Source: Rhodanobacteraceae bacterium (GTDB taxonomy: Bacteria; Pseudomonadota; Gammaproteobacteria; Xanthomonadales; SZUA-5). Taken from it: 64,000 bases of DNA. Shown one piece after another: positions 24,755 to 33,925 of this stretch (position 1 is the stretch's first letter; each line of letters starts with the position of its first letter). A program made the translations under genes and the position numbers. The DNA lies in contig JADJPR010000020.1 in NCBI GenBank assembly GCA_016713135.1, positions 248,001-312,000 of the forward strand. The letters are read 5' to 3'. The notes beneath the pieces are model-generated. The model saw nothing but the letters and a program-made list of their open reading frames with translations, ran no database searches and was not told where the DNA came from.

Positions 24755-27566
24755 GCGCGCGCGCCTCGCGCACGATCGGCGCTTCGTTGCCCCAGCGGCC
24801 GGCCAGGTCGGCCAGCCAGTCGGCGGGCAGCGCTGCCGGCAGGCCGCGGGCGCGGTCGAGTTCCAGCTGGCGCAGCCGGGCCCAGTCGCGGAAGGTGTGA
24901 GGCGTGGCATCTCCAACATCGGCCAGCAGTGCCTGCAGGCGCGCCTGCGCCTGGCCCAGGTCGCCGGCGTCCAGCGCCAGTTCCGCCTCGCGCAGCAGCC
25001 ATCCGCGACGCACACCCGGCAGCGGATCGGCGATGCCGTCGATCACCTCGCGCAGCTCGGCCAGCCAGGCATCGGTCTGCGCGGTCGCGCCGGACACCGC
25101 GGCGGCGCGCTGCACGATCATCAGGGTCGAGGCCAGTTCCTGCGCGCGCACCGGCTGCTGCGCGTGGCGCAGGGACAGCGCGCGCTCGCCCGCGGCGGCC
25201 GCGGCTGCCGCATCGCCATCGCGCTCGGCGGCGATCACCGCGAGCACCTCGAACATGCGCGGCAAATTGGACTGGTTGCCGGCCGGATCGGCCTCGAATG
25301 CAGGGCGCACGATGGCGATCTGCGCCGCAGCCTCGTCGTAGCGGCCCACGGCCAGCAGCGCCTTGGCGTAGTTCAGTCGGTACAAGCCAGCGTTGGGCCC
25401 GGCCAGCCCGTGCTCGCCCAGGCTGGCGACCACCTGCTCGTGCACCGCCAGCGCTTCCAGCGGGCGGCCGCTGCCGCCGTACACATTGGCGAGAGTCTGG
25501 CGCAGGGCATTGGCGCCGGCTCCCTGCGGGCCCTCGATCGAGAGCACCAGGTCAATGGCCTTGCGCGTGTGTTCGAGTGCGGCATCGGTCTCGCCGAGGT
25601 AGGACTCGATCAGCCCCAGGTTGCCGATCGCCTTGGCGGTCTCGCGGTGTTCCTCGCCATGGGTGGCCAGCGCGGCGTCCAGGGCCTCGCGGGCGTAGTC
25701 GCGGGCGCGGCGGTAGTTGCGCACGTTGAAGTGCGCCACGCCGAGGTTGTTCAGCGCGGTGCTCAGCAATTCGCAGTAATCGCTGTCCGGGCGCGTGCAG
25801 CCGGCGCGCAGCGGCGCCAGCGTGCCGTCGAGCAACGCCAGGCCTTCGTCGCCGCGATTGCGTTGGGTCAGCATCACACCCATCTGCACCCGCTGGGCCA
25901 GCAGTTCCAGGCTGGGTTCGCCTTCCGGTGCGCGCGCGAGCACCGCTTCCAGCTCGGCGAAGGCGGCCGCCTCGCCATGCTGCAGGCGCATCAGGGCGTC
26001 GCCGAACTCGGCGATCCGGCGTGGCTCCTCGCCGGGCGCGAAGTTCGCCTGCGCGTAATCGCGCGCACGGGTGCTCAGGCGTTGTGCTTCATCGTCGGCG
26101 CCGATCACGTTGTGGATCTGGCGCAGCCGCCGGTACAGCTCAAGTACCACCTGCGGCTGCCCGGCGAGTTCGGTCTCGACCCGTTCGGTGGCCGCCAGCA
26201 CCAGGTCGCGGACGCTCGGCTCGCGCGCCTGCGGCAGCGTGGGCACGGCCGCATCGAAGATGCCGATCAGGAAATCCTGGACTTCCTCCGATACGCGCAG
26301 TGCGGCCTCTGCGCGCGCACGCTGGGCCTGCGCCTCGGCGGCGGCCGCCTGCGCGATGCGCGCCTGGGTGCGCGCCTGCTCGCCCTGCCACAGGGCCACG
26401 CCCAGGCTGGCCAGGGTGGCGACACCCAGCAGCGCGCTCAGCGCCACCCCGCCGCGGTGGCGGCGCACGAATTTTTGCGCCAGGTACCAGCGCGAGGGCG
26501 GATGCGCGCTGACCGGCTGGTGCGCGAGGAAGCGGCGCAAATCGTCGGCGAGCGCCTGTGCGTGCTGGTAACGCCGCTGCGGCTCTTCATCGAGGCAACG
26601 CCGCAGTACATTGTCGAGGTCGCCGCGCAGGAAGCGCGCCAGGTTGCGCCGGGTCGCCGGCGGCGCAGCCTCCGTCCCCGGCACACGCTCGGCAGCCTGC
26701 GAGGCCGGCAGGCTGCGCAAATCGTCGCCATTGCCGCCGATCAGCAGTTCCAGCGCCATCACGCCCAGCGCATAGATGTCGGTTGCCGCGCTGACCTTGC
26801 GCCCCATGCGCTGCTCCGGCGCAGCGTATGCGGGCGTGAATCCGGCGCAGCCGTGACCGGTGAGATCGGCTTCGTCGGCCAGCATCTTGGCCACGCCAAA
26901 ATCGAGCAGCTTGCAGCGTCCGTCCGCGGTCACCAGCACATTGCTCGGCTTGAGGTCGCGGTGCACGATCAGCTGCGCATGCGCGACCGCGACCGCGTCG
27001 CAGACATCCGCGAGCAAGGCCACCCGCGCCGCGGGCGAAAGCGCATGCCGGCGCGCGTAGTCGGTGATCGGCTCGCCCTCGATGAACTCCATCACCAGGT
27101 AGGGCTGCTGCGCCTCGCTGATGCCGCCATCGATCAGGCGCGCGATGGACGGGTGCTCCAGGCTGGCCAGCACCCGGCGCTCGCGCTCGAACAGCTTGCG
27201 GTCCAGGTCCGACAGGATCGTGCGGTGCAGCAGCTTGAGCGCCACGCGTTGCCCGAAGTCGCTGCGCTCGGCGAGGTACACCGTGGCCATGCCACCCTGG
27301 CCGACCGGCCGGATCAGGGTGAAGCCGCCGATCTGGCGCAGATCGGCCGCGGGGACCGCCGCAGCCGCCAGTGCATCCAGCCGGTCCTGCGGGGAGACCG
27401 CGAGTGGGTCGTCGGTGCGCGCCTGCGCCTGCAGCAGGCGCTCGACCCGATGGCGCAGGTCGGCATCCGGGCAATGGCGATCCAGCCACTCGGCGCGCGC
27501 AGCTACCGGCATCTCGGAGAGCAGGTCGTACAACTCGCGCAGGCTCGAGGGCTGGTCGCTACTCAT
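24741..27566 (-). CDS. Membrane Ser/Thr protein kinase with TPR C-terminal region
   Basis: A 941-residue kinase. The kinase domain (about 80-345) has GQGGMATVYLA, Lys111 in VALKLL, catalytic loop VHRDLKPSNVLV (202-210), DFG at 222-224 and APE in YAAPEQR. A transmembrane helix near 370-392 (VALSALLGVATLASLGVALW) precedes a long helical TPR-type region (for example TALNNLGVAHFNVRNYRRARDYAREAL, KAIGNLGLIESYLGETDAALE). The N-terminal about 80 residues are the helical segment often seen before kinases of this group. It lies three bases after the sigma factor stop, hence one operon. It phosphorylates unknown targets; the sigma factor is an obvious candidate. Confidence 0.93.
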   Translation of the reverse strand: MSSDQPSSLRELYDLLSEMPVAARAEWLDRHCPDADLRHRVERLLQAQARTDDPLAVSPQDRLDALAAAAVPAADLRQIGGFTLIRPVGQGGMATVYLAERSDFGQRVALKLLHRTILSDLDRKLFERERRVLASLEHPSIARLIDGGISEAQQPYLVMEFIEGEPITDYARRHALSPAARVALLADVCDAVAVAHAQLIVHRDLKPSNVLVTADGRCKLLDFGVAKMLADEADLTGHGCAGFTPAYAAPEQRMGRKVSAATDIYALGVMALELLIGGNGDDLRSLPASQAAERVPGTEAAPPATRRNLARFLRGDLDNVLRRCLDEEPQRRYQHAQALADDLRRFLAHQPVSAHPPSRWYLAQKFVRRHRGGVALSALLGVATLASLGVALWQGEQARTQARIAQAAAAEAQAQRARAEAALRVSEEVQDFLIGIFDAAVPTLPQAREPSVRDLVLAATERVETELAGQPQVVLELYRRLRQIHNVIGADDEAQRLSTRARDYAQANFAPGEEPRRIAEFGDALMRLQHGEAAAFAELEAVLARAPEGEPSLELLAQRVQMGVMLTQRNRGDEGLALLDGTLAPLRAGCTRPDSDYCELLSTALNNLGVAHFNVRNYRRARDYAREALDAALATHGEEHRETAKAIGNLGLIESYLGETDAALEHTRKAIDLVLSIEGPQGAGANALRQTLANVYGGSGRPLEALAVHEQVVASLGEHGLAGPNAGLYRLNYAKALLAVGRYDEAAAQIAIVRPAFEADPAGNQSNLPRMFEVLAVIAAERDGDAAAAAAAGERALSLRHAQQPVRAQELASTLMIVQRAAAVSGATAQTDAWLAELREVIDGIADPLPGVRRGWLLREAELALDAGDLGQAQARLQALLADVGDATPHTFRDWARLRQLELDRARGLPAALPADWLADLAGRWGNEAPIVREARALSRR

Positions 27567-27569
27567 GCC

Positions 27570-28121
27570 TCAGCAAGCCTGCCAGTGTGCGCGAATGTAG
27601 GCCTTGGCGAATTCCAGGTCGCGCGTGATGGTGCGCCGGTTGAGGCCGAGCATTTCGGCGATCTGCTCCCCGCCCAGGCCCGCGAAGTAGTGCAGCTCCA
27701 GCACCTCGGCGCTGCGCGCGTCCTCGACCGCCAGCCGCCGCAGCAACTCGTCCAGTTCCAGCGCGGCGTCGACGTGCACCAGCATCGCCGGGTCGGTGGC
27801 ATCCTCCAGTTCCACTGGCGTCAGCCCGCCGCCGCGCTTGACCCGCAGCCGGGTGCGCGCGCGGTCCACCAGCAGGTTGCGCATGGCGCGCGCCGCATAG
27901 CTGAAGAACGTGCGGCTGTCCTCGAAACGCAGGTCCTGGCGCTCAGCGACCCGCAGGTACAGCTCATGCACCAGCGCGGTGGTGTTGAGGGTGTCGTTGG
28001 GCGCGATCGCCGACTGCGCCAGCGCGCGCAGTTCCGGGTAGAGCCGCGCGAACAGGGCGTTGGTGGCACCCGGACCGGATCCGCTCATCCACCACGCGTA
28101 GGGCCATGCGATGGCGCTCAT
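27570..28121 (-). CDS. ECF-type RNA polymerase sigma factor (TIGR02999-like)
   Basis: A 183-residue sigma factor. Region 2 runs ALFARLYPELRALAQSAI... TTALVHELYLRVAERQDLRFEDSRTFFSYAARAMRNLLVDRAR. Region 4 ends with EVLELHYFAGLGGEQIAEMLGLNRRTITRDLEFAKAYIR. This is the family usually encoded just before Ser/Thr kinases. The first possible ATG (28121) overlaps the stop of the upstream beta-helix gene; an internal ATG at 28088 (MSGSGPG) is an alternative start, and neither has a strong ribosome site. Upstream of and coupled to the kinase gene (three-base gap). Confidence 0.88.
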   Translation of the reverse strand: MSAIAWPYAWWMSGSGPGATNALFARLYPELRALAQSAIAPNDTLNTTALVHELYLRVAERQDLRFEDSRTFFSYAARAMRNLLVDRARTRLRVKRGGGLTPVELEDATDPAMLVHVDAALELDELLRRLAVEDARSAEVLELHYFAGLGGEQIAEMLGLNRRTITRDLEFAKAYIRAHWQAC

Positions 28122-29388
28122 TCTGCGCCATCGTAGTGGATGCGTTCACCCTCATAGGCGCCGATGTCGATGTGCGCGCCCTCGGTCCGCCGCAGGCCCT
28201 GCGCGTCGAGCGCGGCGGGCACGCCGAAGATGCCGGGGCCGGTCTCTGCGCGCGCCGCGTCGCTGCCCGCATTGATCGCTGGCGAGCCGGCCAGCGGCTG
28301 CCCGTTCGGCCCCAGTTGCGGGTCCACGGTCAGCGTGCCCGGCGCGGTGGCCCAGTTGCTCAGGGCGTAGCCGAACTCCAGGTTGCCGCGGCGGGTGAAG
28401 TTCGCGGCCAGCGCCGTGCCATCGTGCAGGCGGAAGCCGTTGGCCACCAGGTTGTTGTCGAAGCGTCCGAACACATTCGCCCGGAAGTTGGTGGCGTACG
28501 AGGCATCGGTAATCGTGTTGTTGATTACCCTCACCTGGACCTGGCCGCTGCTGCCGCCTGCCGAGACCGCAGTGCCGCCGGCACCAGCGATCTGGTCGAG
28601 CGCGAACATGTTGTCGTGCACCAGCAGGTTCACGCCGACCGTCCCCAACGTATTGATCTCGATACCGCTGGCAAAGCGCCGTGAAGGCAGCGCGTTGGCC
28701 GGCAGGATGCGGTTGCGGCGGAAGACGATGTCCCAGTTGCCGCTGCCGCCCACATTCGCGAACCAGGCGCGGTGGAAGCTCTGTGCGATGGCCACCGGCT
28801 CGGGACGGAAGCGGTTGTCCTCCACCTGCATTTCCATGCCAACCGTGCCGCCGCCAAACTGGGCTATCGAGAATTGCGCGTTGTTGTCCGAGCCGATCTC
28901 GAACTCGCAGCCGCGGACCACCAGGCGCGAGCGCGCGCTCGTGGCGGCATTGACCTGCAAGTAGAGCTGCGCCTGCGCGTTCGCTGCATTGCCGCGGAAG
29001 CTCAGTCCTTCCAGACGCAGATCGCCCGGCTGGTTGCCGGCGATGCCGACCGCCAGCGTGCTGCCCTCGAAGCGCAGGTTGCGCAGGGACACGGCCCATG
29101 GCGCGGTGCCGGGGAGATTGAAGGCATGGTTCTCGCTGGCCGTGAATACGGCGCTCACGCCCGGCGCCGCCTCGATCGATACCGCGCGGTTCAGGATGAC
29201 GCGGTCGGCGATCACCTGATCGGACACGATGCGCAAGGTGCCACCGGTCGGCACCGACGCGAGGCAGGTGGTGAAATCGGCATCGCAGGGCGCGCTTCCC
29301 GGCCAGTTGACGGTTTGCGCGCGCAGCGGAGACCCAGCGCTAGCGACGAGCAACAGGACGGATGCGATGGAACGGGCGGGGTGGACAT
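28118..29388 (-). CDS. Secreted parallel beta-helix (choice-of-anchor Q-like) protein, probable frame break in signal peptide
   Basis: About 412 residues from TTG 29353, with helix rungs such as LVVRGCEFEIGSDNNAQF and VRVINNTITDASYATNF. The C-terminal LTVDPQLGPNGQPLAGSPAINAGS ... DIGAYEGE is the choice-of-anchor Q pattern of surface proteins, and the last residues are IHYDGAE. From 29353 the signal peptide is truncated. In-frame codons upstream read RSIASVLLLVASAGSPLRAQ with no start codon, while an ATG at 29388 is in another frame. Inserting one base in the C-rich run near 29365-29380 would join MSTPP to that signal, so a one-base loss is likely. It overlaps the sigma factor start by four bases. 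Confidence 0.7.
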
Positions 29389-29475
29389 GGTTGAGCCGAT
29401 AGCGGGTGAGTCCCCGCGTCTAGCGACGTCTCGCGGCCAATTGAGACATGCGCGATCCGGGCTATAACGCCCGGC

Positions 29476-30469
29476 ATGCAAAACCTGGTCTCCGTCCTGC
29501 TCCCGGTGCACAACGGCGGCGTGTGGCTCGCCGACGCGGTCGCCAGTGTCCTCGCGCAGAGCTGGCGCGCTCTGGAGCTGCTGGTGATCGACGACCACAG
29601 CAGCGATGGCGCGGTGGACGGATTGCCGCGCGACGATCTGCGGTTGCGCGTGCTGCCCTCGCCCTCCCGCGGCATCGTCGCTGCGCTGAACACCGGGCTC
29701 GCCGCCGCGCGCGGCGGGTGGATCGCGCGGATGGATGCGGACGACATCTGCGCGCCGGAGCGCATCGCAGCGCAGATGGCGTATGCCGCTGCCTGCCCGC
29801 AGATCGACATCGTCGCGAGCCGCGTCGACCTGATCGACACCGCCGTCGATAGCGGGCTGTGGCGCTACATCGCGTGGAGCAATGCGCTGACCGAGCCTGA
29901 GGACATCGCCTGCGAGTTGTTCATCGATAGCCCGCTGGTGCACCCGACGGTATTGCTGCGCAGCGATTTGCTGCGGCAACTCGGTGGCTGGCGCGACGGT
30001 GACTTTCCCGAGGACTACGAGCTCTGGCTGCGCGCGGCGCAAGCGGGCTGCCGCTTCGGCAAGCCTGAGCCCGCGCTGCTGCACTGGCGCGACCATCGGC
30101 CGGCGGCTGACGCGCACGGACCCGCGCTATTCGCCCGAGAGCTTCCTGCGCCTGAAGGCGGCGCACCTGGCGCGCTGGCGCCTCGGCGGGCGCCCGGTGT
30201 GGATCGGCGGCGCGGGGCCTGGCGGGCGCGCGCTGCACGACGCGCTGCGCCGCGAAGGCGTCGAGGTGATCGGCTTCATCGATGTGCATCCGCGCCGGAT
30301 TGGCGGCGCCAAGCGCGGCCTGCCGGTATGGCCCTACGTGCGGCTGGCCGAGCCGCCGGATGCGATCGGCCTGATCGCAGTCGGCAACCCCGACGCGCAC
30401 GCGCGGGTGCGAGCGGACATGGCGCCGTGGGGCCTGCGCGAGGGCGTCGACTGGCTCTTCGTGCTTTGA
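29476..30469 (+). CDS. Family 2 glycosyltransferase fused to a Rossmann-like domain, with a frame break
   Basis: The first about 207 residues are GT-A: VSVLLPVHNGGVWLADAVAS, LLVIDDHSSDG, the DxD motif ARMDADDICAPERIAAQM, and FPEDYELWLRA. The frame then breaks near 30096-30102 (one extra or two missing bases in CATCGGCCGG). It resumes as RLTRTDPRYSPESFLRLKAA and a second domain, VWIGGAGPGGRALHDALRRE ... VIGFIDVHP ... LIAVGNPDAHARVR, resembling the nucleotide/sugar-binding domain of PglD-like proteins, ending at 30469. Rejoined length is about 330 residues. It would transfer a sugar from a nucleotide donor on the cytoplasmic face. As written the second domain is not made. Confidence 0.78.
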
Positions 30470-30491
30470 CTGTCGCCTTGGACGGGGCTGG

Positions 30492-30616
30492 TTCAACGCG
30501 GAGACACGGAGGGCGCGGAGAAGAGCCAAATCGCTTGGTGCGGGTGATGGATGGCTCATCGCCCCGCTGGCGGACTACCAAGCTGTTCTCTGCGCCCTCC
30601 GCGTCTCCGCGTTGAA
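30492..30616. repeat. Inverted repeat with 31-base arms (CTCCGCGTCTCCGCG type)
   Basis: Bases 30492-30522 pair with 30586-30616, 29 of 31 positions. The arms carry the CTCCGCGTCTCCGCGTT string. It sits between the glycosyltransferase and the Fur-type box of tonB, could fold as a long stem in RNA, and has no T-tract. Confidence 0.75.
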
Positions 30617-30639
30617 TTTGCCGATCTAGATGCGATGCA

Positions 30640-30658
30640 AATGCGAATCGCTTGCATT
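30640..30658. promoter_or_regulatory. Fur-type box upstream of tonB
   Basis: AATGCGAATCGCTTGCATT has dyad ends AATGC/GCATT and matches the AATGAGAAT-style Fur site at 14 of 19 positions. An overlapping GCGAAT...ATTCGC dyad spans 30643-30661. It lies 29 bases before the tonB ATG, ahead of an iron-uptake gene set, so repression by Fe-Fur is a sound inference. Confidence 0.65.
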
Positions 30659-30686
30659 CGCGTTGACGTCCGTGTCTACTCGTCCC

Positions 30687-31434
30687 ATGCGCTCATCTGG
30701 CCATCCCATTTCCCGTTCCCGGCCCGCCGTGGACCGCCGCCGCGTCGCCTCGCTCGCGTTCACGCTGGCGGCGCACATCATCGCGGTGGGTGTGCTCGCG
30801 CTGCCGGATTCGCGCGATCTGGCGCCGCCCCGGGTCGCGGACCGGGCGCTGTCCCGGGAGGACCGGCTGACCCTGTTCGTGGACCTGCAACCGCCGGCAC
30901 CACCAGCGCCCCCGCCGGTCGCGCCGCCACCACCGCCGGCGCGAACCAGTGTCGCCGCCGACGCCTCCCGCGCCGAGCGCACCCGTGGAGCCCATTCCGG
31001 CGCCGGTGCCTGCAGCGCCCGTGCTCGTCGCCATGGCGAGTTCGCCACAGCCGGTAGTTGCGCCCACCCCTGTTCCAGCAACACCGGCCGCGACGACAAC
31101 CGCAATTTCAACGCCTGGCGACAGCGCGCAGGCGCGCCGCGAGCGCGACGAGTACATCCGCGCGCTGATGGCTGCGCTGTTGCAGCACCGCAGCTACCCG
31201 CCCGAGGCGCGCCGCCAGCGCGCGCGCGGCGTGGTGCAACTGCGCTTCACGGTCGGCCGCGACGGCCACGTGCTGGCCTCCAACGTGGCGCGCAGCGCCG
31301 GGCACGCTGTGCTCGACGAGGCCGCGCTCGCAGTGCTCGCCGCGGCCGATCCACTACCCGCCATTCCCGCATCGCTCGGCCGCGAGACGCTGACCGTGAC
31401 CGTGCCCGTCGAGTACGCCCTGATCACCCGCTGA
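30687..31434 (+). CDS. tonB: TonB energy-transducing protein, interrupted by one frame break
   Basis: The protein begins MRSSGHPISRSRPAVDRRRV, then one transmembrane helix (LAFTLAAHIIAVGVLALP) and a proline-rich periplasmic spacer. Within the spacer the frame shifts by one base between about 30905 and 30948. The second frame continues PTPPAPSAPVEPIPAPVPAAP and ends in the TonB C-terminal domain (RSYPPEARRQRARGVVQLRF ... GHAVLDEAALAVL). A start at 30630 is rejected because the Fur-type box would then be coding. TonB couples the proton motive force (with ExbBD) to outer-membrane receptors. The receptor gene follows 12 bases later. Intact in all other respects. Confidence 0.82.
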
Positions 31435-31446
31435 CCCGGAGAAACC

Positions 31447-33786
31447 ATGAACCGTCTGCACAACCTCAAGCGGCCGCTGTCGCTGCGTGCGCCCGTCGCC
31501 GCGCCTGCGCCAGCTGCCCTCGCGCTCGGCGTGACCCTATCGCTGCTTGGCGGTGCGGCCGCGGCACAGGACGCGCCCGCGGCCGAAGACGAGATTGTCC
31601 TCGATACGCTGAAAGTCGAGGAACGCACCCTCGACACCAATCCCTACGCCGAGAAGGGTGTGCCATACAAGGCGCGCGTCTCCGGCGACCAGCGGCGCAC
31701 CGAAACGATCGCCGAAACCCCGGCGACCATCAGCGTGCTCACCCAAACCCAGATCCGCGAGTCCGGGCGATCCGATTTGCGCGCGATTGTCGGCGCGCAG
31801 CCCGGCATTACCCTGGGCACCGGCGAGAACGGCAATGCCTTCGGCGACCGCTACGTGATCCGCGGACAGGAGGCGCGCTCGGATGTGTTCATCGACAGCC
31901 TGCGCGACCCCGGCATGACCATCCGCGAGAGCTTCGCGGTGGAGCAGGTGGAAATCACCAAGGGCCCGAACTCCAGTTTCGCCGGGCGCGGCTCCTCCGG
32001 CGGCACGATCAACAGCATCACCAAGCGCGCCAGCAGCGATTACAGCTTCAACAAGCTCGATGTCGGCCTCGGCACTGACGACTACCGGCGGATCACGCTG
32101 GACAGCAACCAGCCGCTGGGCGAGCACGCCGCGTTGCGCGCGAACCTGCTGCACGGCTACGAGCAAGTCCCCGACCGCGCCCCGGCCGAGCGCGAACGCG
32201 ACGGCGCCGCGCTGTCGCTGCTGCTGCAGCCTACCGAGCGCTTCTCGGTGCTGGCGGACTACTACTACCTCGACGCCGCCGGTGCGGCCGATCTCGGCAC
32301 CTACATCGAGCCCAACGGCGGCGAGCCGGTCGACGACCTGATGCCCTACCTGCAGGACGAGGACTTCCTGCGTTCGACCGTCAACATCGGCACCGTGCGC
32401 GCCGAGTACGACAGCGACGGCGGCTGGCGCATCCAGAACGCGCTGCGCCGCGGCAGCACCGAGAACGGCTATGTGCTGACCGGCGCGCGCGGCGGCACGC
32501 GCAATCCCAACGATCCCGCCGGCGCGGTGCCGACGATCACCCTCTCCACCCACCAGGGTTGGCAGGAGGTGGACTACCTGGTCGACCAGTTGAATCTGCT
32601 CAAGGACGTGGAGATCGGCGGACGCGAGCACAGCCTCGTGTTCGGCGCCGAATACTCGCGTCTGGAAGTGCTCAACGGCGTCTACACCGTCAGCAACAAC
32701 GGCACGCGCAACTGCCGCACCGGCGGCGGCGCGGGCACGCCGAACTTCTGCATGCTCGATGGCAATGGCGCGGTGGTCCCGAACCTGCATTCCCTGTTGC
32801 AACGCGACATCGTGCGCGGCGCCTGGGACTCGGACTACTTTGTCGAGACCTGGTCGCTCTACGCGATGGACAGTTTCGACCTCAGCGACCGGCTGAGCGC
32901 GAGCGTGGGTATCCGCTGGGACGACTTCGACTACCGCAACACCCTGCGCAGCGGCGCCGGCGCATTGACCCGCTTCGATTACGGCGATTCGCTGTGGAAC
33001 GGCAATGCCGGTTTGATCTACCGCATCAACGACAGCGGCAACGTCTACCTGTCCTTTGCCAGCGCCAGCGACATCAACGGCGGCGAGTCGGACGTCGGCG
33101 GCAGTTGCGGCTACGGCGGCCTGTGTGGCACGCCCGAGCAAGTGGTGTTGAGCCAGCCCGAGCGGGTCGAGAACATCGAACTCGGCACCAAGTGGAATTT
33201 GTTCGACCAGAAGCTGCTCGCCACCGCGGCGCTGTTCCAGATCACCAAGGACGACGTGATGGAGAGCGTGGGCGACGCCTATTCCCAGCTCGGCACGCTC
33301 AACACCGGCAAGAACCGCGTGCGCGGCATCGAGTTCGGCCTCTCCGGCAACCTCACGGAAAAATGGAGCGCGCAGTTCTCCGCCACCTTGATGGACTCGG
33401 AGATCCTTGAGGCCTTCGTCGACAACCAGGAAGGCAAGGTGCTGAGCAATTTCGCCGATGACCAGGCCTTCCTGCAACTGCGCTACCAGGCCACGCCGAA
33501 GCTCTCGCTCGGCACCTCGGTCAGCTACCGCAGCGAGATGTACGCGGGCCAGCCGGACACCGCCGCGGGCTTCAACGCCACCACCGGTGAGTACAGCTAC
33601 CGCATCCCCGGCTACACCACGGTGGACCTGTTCGCCGGTTACGAGTTCACCGAGAAGCTCAAAGCCCGCCTCAATATCGGCAATGTGTTCGACCGCGACT
33701 ACTACCTCGCGGCCTACCGCAGCGGTTCGTTTACCTACATCGGCGATGCGCGCAATGCGCAGCTGACCTTGAGCGCCGAGTTCTGA
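31447..33786 (+). CDS. TonB-dependent siderophore receptor (catecholate-type, Fiu/CirA-like)
   Basis: A 779-residue outer-membrane receptor. Signal peptide about 1-40, then the TonB box-like DEIVLDTLKVE. The plug domain has RSDLRAIVGAQPGITLGTGE, RYVIRGQEARSDVFIDSLRD and VEQVEITKGPNSSFAGRGSSGG. A 22-strand barrel follows and ends in LNIGNVFDRDYY ... AQLTLSAEF with terminal Phe. The plug wording matches catecholate siderophore receptors. Downstream of tonB under the same Fur-type box and followed by piuC, a common pairing. It imports ferric siderophore to the periplasm; the exact ligand is not decidable. Confidence 0.93.
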   Translation: MNRLHNLKRPLSLRAPVAAPAPAALALGVTLSLLGGAAAAQDAPAAEDEIVLDTLKVEERTLDTNPYAEKGVPYKARVSGDQRRTETIAETPATISVLTQTQIRESGRSDLRAIVGAQPGITLGTGENGNAFGDRYVIRGQEARSDVFIDSLRDPGMTIRESFAVEQVEITKGPNSSFAGRGSSGGTINSITKRASSDYSFNKLDVGLGTDDYRRITLDSNQPLGEHAALRANLLHGYEQVPDRAPAERERDGAALSLLLQPTERFSVLADYYYLDAAGAADLGTYIEPNGGEPVDDLMPYLQDEDFLRSTVNIGTVRAEYDSDGGWRIQNALRRGSTENGYVLTGARGGTRNPNDPAGAVPTITLSTHQGWQEVDYLVDQLNLLKDVEIGGREHSLVFGAEYSRLEVLNGVYTVSNNGTRNCRTGGGAGTPNFCMLDGNGAVVPNLHSLLQRDIVRGAWDSDYFVETWSLYAMDSFDLSDRLSASVGIRWDDFDYRNTLRSGAGALTRFDYGDSLWNGNAGLIYRINDSGNVYLSFASASDINGGESDVGGSCGYGGLCGTPEQVVLSQPERVENIELGTKWNLFDQKLLATAALFQITKDDVMESVGDAYSQLGTLNTGKNRVRGIEFGLSGNLTEKWSAQFSATLMDSEILEAFVDNQEGKVLSNFADDQAFLQLRYQATPKLSLGTSVSYRSEMYAGQPDTAAGFNATTGEYSYRIPGYTTVDLFAGYEFTEKLKARLNIGNVFDRDYYLAAYRSGSFTYIGDARNAQLTLSAEF

Positions 33787-33800
33787 GCCGCGGCAGACGC

Positions 33801-33894
33801 GTAGCCCGGTGTGCGCGCGCAGCGCGTTCACCGGGTACTTGCCGCAAGTACCCGGTGAGCGGCTGGCGCCGCACACCGGGCTACGCTCAAGGAG
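33801..33894. repeat. GTAG-headed REP pair (nested palindromes)
   Basis: GTAG at 33801 and CTAC at 33891-33894 bound a 94-base element. The outer arms GTAGCCCGGTGTGCG and their complement enclose an inner perfect stem, CACCGGGTACTTG, loop CCG, and its exact complement. The opposed GTAG heads are the layout of REP doublets (BIME-like) mobilised by RAYT transposases. It lies between the receptor gene and piuC and would fold strongly in the mRNA. Confidence 0.75.
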
Positions 33895-33925
33895 ACGAGA
33901 GAATGGAAACGGGGAAGAGCCAGCC

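Noticed and set aside
24426..28136. Very long plus-strand open frame opposite the kinase and sigma genes
   Set aside because: Antisense shadow of the TPR kinase and sigma factor; Gln/Ala/Arg-rich with no domain. The same applies to long opposite-strand frames at 53787-56339 and 60593-63121.
30630..30686. Upstream ATG start for tonB at 30630
   Set aside because: It would place the Fur-type box inside the coding region and adds a non-typical N-terminus before the basic, membrane-anchor start at 30687.
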